Shown: positions 58,296-64,000 of the stretch, in pieces
Layout of the letters: each line of letters opens with the position of its first letter
How positions within the stretch are numbered: the first letter of the stretch is position 1
The notes under the pieces: generated by a model
What the model was told of the DNA's origin: nothing
Databases searched by the model: none
The model's input: the letters and a program-made list of their open reading frames with translations, nothing else
Assembly: GCA_945861275.1 (NCBI GenBank)
Contig: CAMATZ010000002.1
Location: 136,300-200,299, forward strand
From: Bordetella parapertussis
GTDB lineage: Bacteria > Pseudomonadota > Gammaproteobacteria > Burkholderiales > SG8-41
Direction of reading: 5' to 3'
Length of the DNA: 64,000 nucleotides
Program-made: the position numbers and the translations under genes

Positions 58296-59449
58296 GTTGC
58301 TGCCGCTCCTTCCAGAATTTCCGTTTTGGCGTAGCGCCGCCGATGGGCATTGCCGTTGCCCAGCCACGCGGCCAGTGTCATGGCGCGCTTGACGTAAAGG
58401 CCGACATCGCAATCTTCGGTAAAGCCAATCGCGCCGTGCATTTGTATCGATTGGCGCGTGATCAATAGTGCTGCGTCGGTGCAGCGTGCTTTGGCCCGGC
58501 TGGCAGCGGCGCTGCGTGCCTGTGCCACGGGTTCGACACCGTGCTCGCCGTCGAGCACGCCCAGGCAATCAGCGAGTACCGCGTTGGATAGTTCCTGCTG
58601 AATATACAGATCAACCGCGCGGTGTTGCAGCACCTGAAAACTGCCGATGGGTTTGCCGAATTGCACCCGCGTCTTTAAATAATCGAGCGTCATTTCCAGC
58701 GAGCGGCCCATGACGCCGCACAATTCCGCGCTGGCGATGACTGCCGTGTGATCGATCGCGCGCGAGAGTGATGCCGCGGCTGCGGTGCCGGTGTTGATGA
58801 CGTTTTCTTTGGCCACGGATACGTCGGACAGATTCAGCGTGCCCGACAGCCGCCCGTCCGCCAGCGTATCAAATTCCGTCGTAGCCCCCGCGGCATCGCG
58901 CGGCACCCACAGCAATTGCATGCCCGCCGCAGCGTTTGCTGAGACGATGTATCCGTCGGCATGTGCGGCGCCAACCACAAAGCGTTTGCTGCCGTTTACC
59001 CGAAATCCGCCCTCGAAGGGCGTGGCCTGCATGTCGATATTACCGGGGTCGAGGGTGCCCGCGTGTTCCTGCCACGCGGTCGCTGGAAGCATGTCGCCCG
59101 ACACCAATCCTTCGAGCAGTTTTTTCTTCAACGGCTCGTTACTGCTGTCCGCCAGCACGCGCGCTGCCAGTACCGCCACCGCCGTCAACGGCTCCGGCAC
59201 CAGCGCGCGCGCCAGACCCTGTGCAACGATCGCCATGTCAGCCAGTTGTAACCCCATGCCGCCATACTCTTCAGGTACCAGCACGCCCAGCCAGCCCAGA
59301 TCGGCCATCTGCTTCCATACCGCGCGGTCGCATTCGGTTTTGCTGTCGCGCAGGCGGCGCACGCGTGCGACATCGACCCCGCGCGCAAAATCCGTGACGC
59401 TGTTCGACAGCATGGCGCGGTGTTCGGTGGAATCCTGCTGGGACATCAT
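58292..59449 (-). CDS. Acyl-CoA dehydrogenase-like partner subunit
   Basis: 385 residues. Acyl-CoA dehydrogenase fold (WKQMADLGWLGVLVPEEYGG, GSKRFVVGAAHADG, TLDYLKTRVQFGKPIGSFQV), with the C-terminal QSIQMHGAIGFTEDCDVGLY. It lacks the IYEG catalytic box altogether, ending GNGNAHRRRYAK. That and its 4-bp overlap with the second dehydrogenase gene suggest an obligate alpha2beta2 enzyme. ATG 59449 or the next codon 59446 may start translation. Upstream, 183 bp before the Bug receptor stop, hold an AT-rich motif and no gene. Confidence 0.87.
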   Translation of the reverse strand: MMSQQDSTEHRAMLSNSVTDFARGVDVARVRRLRDSKTECDRAVWKQMADLGWLGVLVPEEYGGMGLQLADMAIVAQGLARALVPEPLTAVAVLAARVLADSSNEPLKKKLLEGLVSGDMLPATAWQEHAGTLDPGNIDMQATPFEGGFRVNGSKRFVVGAAHADGYIVSANAAAGMQLLWVPRDAAGATTEFDTLADGRLSGTLNLSDVSVAKENVINTGTAAAASLSRAIDHTAVIASAELCGVMGRSLEMTLDYLKTRVQFGKPIGSFQVLQHRAVDLYIQQELSNAVLADCLGVLDGEHGVEPVAQARSAAASRAKARCTDAALLITRQSIQMHGAIGFTEDCDVGLYVKRAMTLAAWLGNGNAHRRRYAKTEILEGAAAT

Positions 59450-59465
59450 CCATGCTCCGTTAAAA

Positions 59466-59490
59466 ATATGAATAAAAACATATACTTACG
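59466..59490 (+). repeat. AT-rich dispersed motif upstream of the dehydrogenase pair
   Basis: ATATGAATAAAAACATATAC then TTACG, in the gap before the divergent-free minus-strand dehydrogenase operon. It combines the ATGAATAAAAACA left half with the ATACTTACG right half. Confidence 0.55.
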
Positions 59491-59632
59491 AAATTTCAAA
59501 TGAAGATCACACAGTATCAATGGCGCGACAGCCACACTGTAACGAATAGTGTTGCACGGCTCAACATCGATTCACAAACACGGCCCGCTAAGGGCGCTCT
59601 CGGCAAGGCGCCATAAGCGATTGACCAGCGCG

Positions 59633-60610
59633 CTAATCCAGCTTGATGCCCGCGGCCTTGATGGTGTTCGCCCACTTGGCGAATTCGTCCTTGAGCCGAG
59701 CCGCAAACTCGCCGGGTGTATTGCCAACCGGCTCGGCGCCCTCTGCTGTCAGCCGTGCGCGAATTTCCGGTAGTTGCAGCGCCCGCGATATTTCCTGCTG
59801 CAAGGTTTGGCGGATAGTCAGCGGCGTGTGCGCCGGCGCCATCATGCCGTACCACTGCGTAACCTCGAATCCGGGAAACCCCGACTCTGCAATCGACGGC
59901 ACATCCGGCAATGCCGCCATGCGCTTGCTGCTGGTGACACCGAGCGCATGCACGCGCCCGCCGCGCAAATGCGGCAGCATGGTCAGCGCACTGGAGATCG
60001 CCACGTGCACTTGCCCCGATATGATGTCGGGAAACGCCAGCGCCATGCCCTTGTAGGGGATATGCACCATGTCGATGCCAGCAGCGGCACTCACCAACTC
60101 CGCCGTCAGATGCACCAGACTGCCTTTGCCGGGTGACGCGTAGTTAAAGCTGCGTGGCTTGGCTTTCGCCAAAGCAATAAACGCCTGCAGAGTCTTCGCC
60201 GGTACGCCCGCATTGACGGCAAACACATAAGGGTTTTCGCTGGCGAGGCTTACCGCAGCAAGATCGCGCAGCGTGTCGTAACTCACCTTGTAGAGCAGTT
60301 GATTGGTGACAAAGGTACTCGACGAAAACAACAACGTGTGTCCGTCGGGATTGGCGCGCGCGGTGAGTTCCACCGCGATGCTGCCGCCGCCGCCGGGCCG
60401 GTTATCGATCACGAATTGCTGGCCGAGACGCTCGCTCATTTTTTGCGCCAGCGAACGGCCCACGGTGTCGGTGCCGCCGCCTGCGGCTACCGACACGATG
60501 ACGCGCACCGGACGCGTCGGGTACGGTGGGGTCTGTGCGGCCATTGCGCTACCGATAAACAGCGCGCCCGATGCGGCGATCAAAAACCCGTCGATTACTC
60601 GACGATGCAC
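59633..60610 (-). CDS. Bug/TctC-family periplasmic solute-binding protein
   Basis: 325 residues from GTG 60610, 2 bp after the flavoprotein stop. The signal peptide is VIDGFLIAASGALFIGSAMA with mature start AQTPPYPTRPVRVIVSVAAG. The body has QQFVIDNRPGGGGSIA, HIPYKGMALAFPDIISGQV, ALPDVPSIAESGFPGFEV and the C-terminal WANTIKAAGIKLD. It probably binds a carboxylic acid used by the neighbouring flavoprotein and racemase-like enzymes. There is no transporter membrane subunit near. The longer upstream frame is very Arg-rich and is antisense-like. Confidence 0.9.
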   Translation of the reverse strand: MHRRVIDGFLIAASGALFIGSAMAAQTPPYPTRPVRVIVSVAAGGGTDTVGRSLAQKMSERLGQQFVIDNRPGGGGSIAVELTARANPDGHTLLFSSSTFVTNQLLYKVSYDTLRDLAAVSLASENPYVFAVNAGVPAKTLQAFIALAKAKPRSFNYASPGKGSLVHLTAELVSAAAGIDMVHIPYKGMALAFPDIISGQVHVAISSALTMLPHLRGGRVHALGVTSSKRMAALPDVPSIAESGFPGFEVTQWYGMMAPAHTPLTIRQTLQQEISRALQLPEIRARLTAEGAEPVGNTPGEFAARLKDEFAKWANTIKAAGIKLD

Positions 60611-60612
60611 AG

Positions 60613-62022
60613 TCAGCCCTTGAGCGATTGCGCAATGTGCTCGGCAGCGCGCATGCCGAACGCAACGCCTTTGATCAGCCCGCCGACATAGCCGCCGCCG
60701 GCGCCGCCCTCCAGTCCGCCGGTGGTCGCACCCACGGCGTAGAGTCCTGCGATGGGCGCGCCGCGTGTGCTCATCACGCGCGCGTCGCCGTCGGTAAAAA
60801 TGCCGCCGAAGGTGTAGGTCATTCCGGCGCATAAGGGCACGGCATAGTACGGCGGCCTGGCAATCAGCGATGGCACAATCGGCTGCACGCTGCGCGCTGG
60901 CGTGAGGCTGGCCGTCTGCGCGGACGCCAGTGCGTGGTTGTAGGCAGTCACCGTGAGTTCCAGCCGCTCCGCGCTGATGCCGGTTTTTGCAGCGAGTTCA
61001 AGCAGCGTGTCGGCCCTGATGATGGTGCCGCCCGCGTTGGCGAGTTGCGGATTGGCCGGAATGCGCGCAGCGCGCCCGGGCCCTTCCCAGATTGCGTGGT
61101 CGAATATGGCCCACGCTGATAACGGATCCGCCAGCCGCCCGATGGTGTTAGCGACGAAAACGCCACCCTGCCCCTCATCAACAAAACGTTCACCCGTGTC
61201 GTTGACAACGATGCCGACCGTTCCCAGTTCGTCGAGCTGCGGATACGGCCACACCCTGTCGTTGGTGAACGAATCACGCGACAGCATGTGGCCGTAGAAG
61301 TATTTCAACTCCGACAATTGCGCGCCCATCGCCTGCGCCATGCGCAGGCCATCGCCGACGCCGGTGCCCGCTCCGCGTGTTTTGACTTTGCTGGAGTCGA
61401 TGCCCATGTGCTCGCGCACCAGCGCGGGGTTGCCCTGATAACCGCCGTCGGCCAGCACCACTGCGCGCGCGAGGAAATGTTGCTGCGCTGACGCCCCGCC
61501 CGCCTCAACGCCGATGCACTGCCCTTCTTTTTCCAGCAATGCAACGGCAGGCAAACGAAACATTTTTCCGCCGCGTTTTTCAAGATTCGCCACCAGTTGC
61601 CGCAGCGTAACGTCCGGGCCGCGGCCTTTCCAGTCCAGGCCGGCCACGATTGGTCGTGGCGGCGCCAGTACATGCTGCTGCCACACAATGTTGCCCACGC
61701 GGATGTACTTTGCGCCTTCATCACGCAGCCAGTCGATGGCGCGGCCCGCGGTGGTGGCGAGCGCGCGCGCAAGTTGCGCATCGGCCCTGCCGCTGGTGGC
61801 GTCCTGGATAACCGCCAGCAGTTTCTCTGCGGGGTCTTTGGCGTTATGACAAGCGATGTGCAGCACACCGCCGGAGTAACGCGAGTTGCACAGATAGCGC
61901 TCATCGGCGCCACGCTCCAGCACTGCAACTTTCAATCCCTGTTGCGCGGCACGGTTGGCGGCGCAAAGGCCGGCGATGCCAGCACCGACCACCACCACAT
62001 CGAAGGTTTCGTTTGTGTTCAT
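60613..62022 (-). CDS. Fumarate reductase/tricarballylate dehydrogenase-like flavoprotein
   Basis: 469 residues from ATG 62022. The FAD motif VVVGAGIAGLCAANRAAQQG is at residues 9-28, and RYSGGVLHIA, VVLADGGYQGN and the C-terminal GLYAVGATTGGLEGGAGGGY belong to the succinate dehydrogenase/fumarate reductase flavoprotein family; the layout without a heme domain resembles TcuA, which oxidises tricarballylate to cis-aconitate. Coupling with a Bug receptor supports a di- or tricarboxylate substrate. It is divergent from the arylmalonate decarboxylase-like gene with a 78-bp gap. Confidence 0.85.
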   Translation of the reverse strand: MNTNETFDVVVVGAGIAGLCAANRAAQQGLKVAVLERGADERYLCNSRYSGGVLHIACHNAKDPAEKLLAVIQDATSGRADAQLARALATTAGRAIDWLRDEGAKYIRVGNIVWQQHVLAPPRPIVAGLDWKGRGPDVTLRQLVANLEKRGGKMFRLPAVALLEKEGQCIGVEAGGASAQQHFLARAVVLADGGYQGNPALVREHMGIDSSKVKTRGAGTGVGDGLRMAQAMGAQLSELKYFYGHMLSRDSFTNDRVWPYPQLDELGTVGIVVNDTGERFVDEGQGGVFVANTIGRLADPLSAWAIFDHAIWEGPGRAARIPANPQLANAGGTIIRADTLLELAAKTGISAERLELTVTAYNHALASAQTASLTPARSVQPIVPSLIARPPYYAVPLCAGMTYTFGGIFTDGDARVMSTRGAPIAGLYAVGATTGGLEGGAGGGYVGGLIKGVAFGMRAAEHIAQSLKG

Positions 62023-62100
62023 CAAGAGGCATATTGTAATCCACGGCTTGCTGCTAGACTTGCCGCCAGCGTAGGCTATGCACACAAGGAGAGTTCCATC

Positions 62101-62838
62101 ATGTCGTTTACCGGCCGTATCGGGCTGCTCGCGCCCTCATCCAACACCACCGTCGAAACCGAGTTTTTCAGGGTGCTGCCCGACGGCGTCACCTTGCACA
62201 CCGCGCGCCTGCCGATCACCACGGTTACGCCGGAATCCATCGGCAAGATGGCTGGCTCGCTGGATGTCGAATCGAAGATGCTCGCCAGCGCCGATGTCGA
62301 TGTGATTATTCTGGGCGCGACGGCGCCGAGTTTTCTCAAGGGTCTGGGCTACGACCGCGAAGTCAGCAAACGCATTGAAGACGTCACCGGCAAACCCGCA
62401 ACCACGACTTCCACCGCGCTGCTGGAAGCGTTCAAAGCGCTCGGCATCACACGCATCGCGCTGGGTTCCGCCTACAGCCCGACGGTGAACGATATCTGCG
62501 CCAGGTTCATCGAAGCCAACGGCATCAAGGTGGTGGCCAAAGACGGCCTCAACGTCATCGATAACCTCGAGATTGGCCGGCTCGATGTGCAGACGGCCTA
62601 CGATCTCGGCATGCAAGTGGATTGTCCCGAAGCACAGGCGGTGGTGCTGGCGTGCACCAACTGGAAAAGCATGGCGATCATCGAGCGCCTGGAACAAGCC
62701 ATCGGCAAGCCGGTGTTGAGTACTACGCAGGTTAGTATTTGGGGGGCGCTCAAAAAAATCGGTTACACCGGCAGCATCTCCGGCTATGGCAGGCTGCTGC
62801 GCACGTTCACCAGCGATAAAGACCCTGTCACCGCCTGA
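62101..62838 (+). CDS. Asp/Glu racemase-superfamily enzyme, arylmalonate decarboxylase/maleate isomerase-like
   Basis: 245 residues from ATG 62101 with AAGGAG nine bases upstream. GRIGLLAPSSNTTVETEFFR is the family start. Racemases and maleate isomerases use two cysteines; here the first site is Ala73 (LGATAPSFLKG) and only the second, Cys185 (VVLACTNWKS), remains. That single-cysteine arrangement is known from arylmalonate decarboxylase, so decarboxylation or a one-sided proton transfer is more likely than racemisation. It is divergent from the flavoprotein and Bug receptor genes, probably one catabolic locus. Confidence 0.85.
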   Translation: MSFTGRIGLLAPSSNTTVETEFFRVLPDGVTLHTARLPITTVTPESIGKMAGSLDVESKMLASADVDVIILGATAPSFLKGLGYDREVSKRIEDVTGKPATTTSTALLEAFKALGITRIALGSAYSPTVNDICARFIEANGIKVVAKDGLNVIDNLEIGRLDVQTAYDLGMQVDCPEAQAVVLACTNWKSMAIIERLEQAIGKPVLSTTQVSIWGALKKIGYTGSISGYGRLLRTFTSDKDPVTA

Positions 62839-62860
62839 TTTTTTAGCGGCGCAGATGACG

Positions 62861-63646
62861 TTATTCAGCGTTCGCGTCCAGCCACCGTTCCAGCCCCAGT
62901 AAGTCACCCACCGCGACCGGCCGATCGTCGCCCTCCCACACGGCGTGCGTGCGATTCATCCAGATCACGCGCAGCCCGGCGGCGCGTCCACCGCGCACAT
63001 CAAGCTCGATGTCGTCGCCGACATGTAACACGTCTTCGGGATCGCACGCGAGCTCGCGGCAGGCTATGTGAAACAGCGCCGGATCGGGTTTGCTGGCGCC
63101 GCGCGCATGCGCGGATATCGTGGCTTTGAAGTGGTGACCGATGCCGATGCGCGCCACATCGGCGTTACCATTGGTGAGCGATGCAAGCGCAAAGCGCTGC
63201 GACAGTCGCGTGAGGCAGCCGCGAACCTCCGGGTAAAGATCAACTTGGTTGCGCGCGGTCATGAATACGTCGAGTACGTGCTCGATCAGTTCATGTACCG
63301 CCGCGCCGGACAATCCCGCCGCTTCGAACGCGGCGCGCATCGCCATGCGCCGAATGCGCAGAAAATCGTGCTGCAGTTCGGGGTGTTTGCTGAAAATGGA
63401 AAGACGCAGTTCGCGCAATTGTTCTATCGACCACATCGCGGCGACGGCGGGCGCTTGTTCGGCGAGACACGCGTAGGTGCGCTGTTCGGCACGCGCGAGC
63501 GTGGGCGCGGACGGCCACAAGGTATCGTCGAGGTCGAGGGTGATTGCGCGTATTCTTGACAATGCGGGTAATGGGTTGTCACGGCAGCGATGTGCGCCGG
63601 TTGCGATGCATTGTACGCCCGTGGTACCAGCTTGACCGCCATGCAT
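62861..63646 (-). CDS. HAD-family phosphatase, YigB-like
   Basis: 261 residues from ATG 63646. The DxD nucleophile box is ITLDLDDTLW (Asp38 and Asp40 in this numbering), motif II is ASLTNGN, motif III Lys is in GASKPDPALF and motif IV is VLHVGDDIELDVRGG. These proteins hydrolyse small phosphates such as FMN or sugar phosphates. The start is uncertain; the DxD box normally lies about ten residues from the N-terminus, and TTG near 63562 would give that. YigB usually follows xerC, but here it is 23 kb away. Confidence 0.85.
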   Translation of the reverse strand: MHGGQAGTTGVQCIATGAHRCRDNPLPALSRIRAITLDLDDTLWPSAPTLARAEQRTYACLAEQAPAVAAMWSIEQLRELRLSIFSKHPELQHDFLRIRRMAMRAAFEAAGLSGAAVHELIEHVLDVFMTARNQVDLYPEVRGCLTRLSQRFALASLTNGNADVARIGIGHHFKATISAHARGASKPDPALFHIACRELACDPEDVLHVGDDIELDVRGGRAAGLRVIWMNRTHAVWEGDDRPVAVGDLLGLERWLDANAE

Positions 63647-63708
63647 TAGCTGCTTAACCTCTGCGGCAGGGTTTTGCATACACACGAGCAATACCGGAGG
63701 CGCAACGT

Positions 63709-64000
63709 ATGAGGTTACTGGCAGGCACTCAGCAACGGGCGAGGTTGACCATTGGCGTTTTGAGCGTGACCATGCTGAGTGGTGCAACAGCCGCCAGCGC
63801 GCAGGAATATCCGGCACGGCCGGTGCGCATCATTGCGCCATTTGCCGCCGGCGGTGGGGCTGATTTGGCGGCGCGGCGGCTGGCGGAGCGGCTGAACAAC
63901 CGCTGGAAGCAGCCGGTCATCGTGCACAATATCGCGGGTGCGGCGGGCAACACTGCCGCGCATGCGGTGGCCAACAGCGAGCGCGATGGTTACACGCTAT
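63709..64000 (+). CDS. Bug/TctC-family solute-binding protein, 5' part
   Basis: The frame is open from ATG 63709, with GGAGG nine bases upstream, to the window end, about 97 residues. The signal peptide contains RARLTIGVLSVTMLSGATAA with cleavage after ASA, then the mature start QEYPARPVRIIAPFAAGGGA. The following LNNRWKQPVIVHNIAGAAGN is the family's second conserved block, with His replacing the usual Asp of VDN. It is divergent from the HAD gene. The 3' two thirds lie outside the window. Confidence 0.88.
   Translation, partial: MRLLAGTQQRARLTIGVLSVTMLSGATAASAQEYPARPVRIIAPFAAGGGADLAARRLAERLNNRWKQPVIVHNIAGAAGNTAAHAVANSERDGYTL

Overview
The window is a chromosomal segment of a Betaproteobacterium, probably in or near Burkholderiales/Nitrosomonadales. 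The evidence is gene order and content: atp operon followed by glmU-glmS; argS-SPOR-dsbA; hemE-priA; divergent metK and lipid A acyltransferases leading into dapF-DUF484-xerC; an SAH riboswitch on ahcY with metF downstream; a CIRCE-controlled groESL; and many Bug/TctC solute receptors. Most of it is GC-rich housekeeping DNA. The assignment comes from family recognition only; no search was run.

Layout. 1-3.9 kb: end of the ATP synthase operon (atpA 3' part, atpG, atpD, atpC) and a terminator. 3.9-8.7 kb: glpD, glmU, glmS. 8.7-22.2 kb, minus strand: two tandem DsbA-like oxidoreductases, a SPOR protein, argS, priA, hemE, gltD, gltB. 22.4-26.5 kb: MidA-like methyltransferase diverging from pteridine reductase-ttcA-hydrolase. 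26.5-30.5 kb: a Bug receptor, an HTH-class V aminotransferase fusion, an MgtE-like transporter. 30.6-34.7 kb, minus: metK, SAH riboswitch-ahcY, a four-helix-bundle (S23/bIVP) gene, metF, which together form the S-adenosylmethionine cycle. 34.8-41.1 kb: two LpxL-like acyltransferases, a GNAT, dapF, DUF484, xerC, rlmI, yidD. 41.3-43.6 kb: aldo/keto reductase, a DUF1778-GNAT toxin-antitoxin pair, a decayed gene and tRNA-Phe. 43.8-49.6 kb: groEL-groES, an unrecognised protein, bioA, dacB. 49.7-64 kb: an accessory, catabolic-looking stretch with a MetE-like gene and a Bug receptor both cut at one junction, ubiD, ubiA, recG, ridA, an acyl-CoA dehydrogenase pair, further Bug receptors, a fumarate-reductase-like flavoprotein, an arylmalonate-decarboxylase-like enzyme and a HAD phosphatase.

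The most unusual content is repetitive. A degenerate heptamer family (GTGARGG on one strand, CCTTCAC on the other) sits as inverted or single arms in several intergenic gaps. It supplies the start codons and first residues of recG, metF and probably rlmI, and it flanks the S23/bIVP gene that splits ahcY from metF. Separately, an AT-rich motif of about 20-25 bp (core AAACAAATACTTA or AAACAATAACTTA) recurs at least nine times at gene borders and in frame inside argS and recG. Other palindromes lie next to dacB, ubiD, ubiA and gltD. The best protein-level novelty is the in-frame union of a Cro/YdaS-like helix-turn-helix with an alanine-glyoxylate-type aminotransferase, with a second well-placed start at the domain border.
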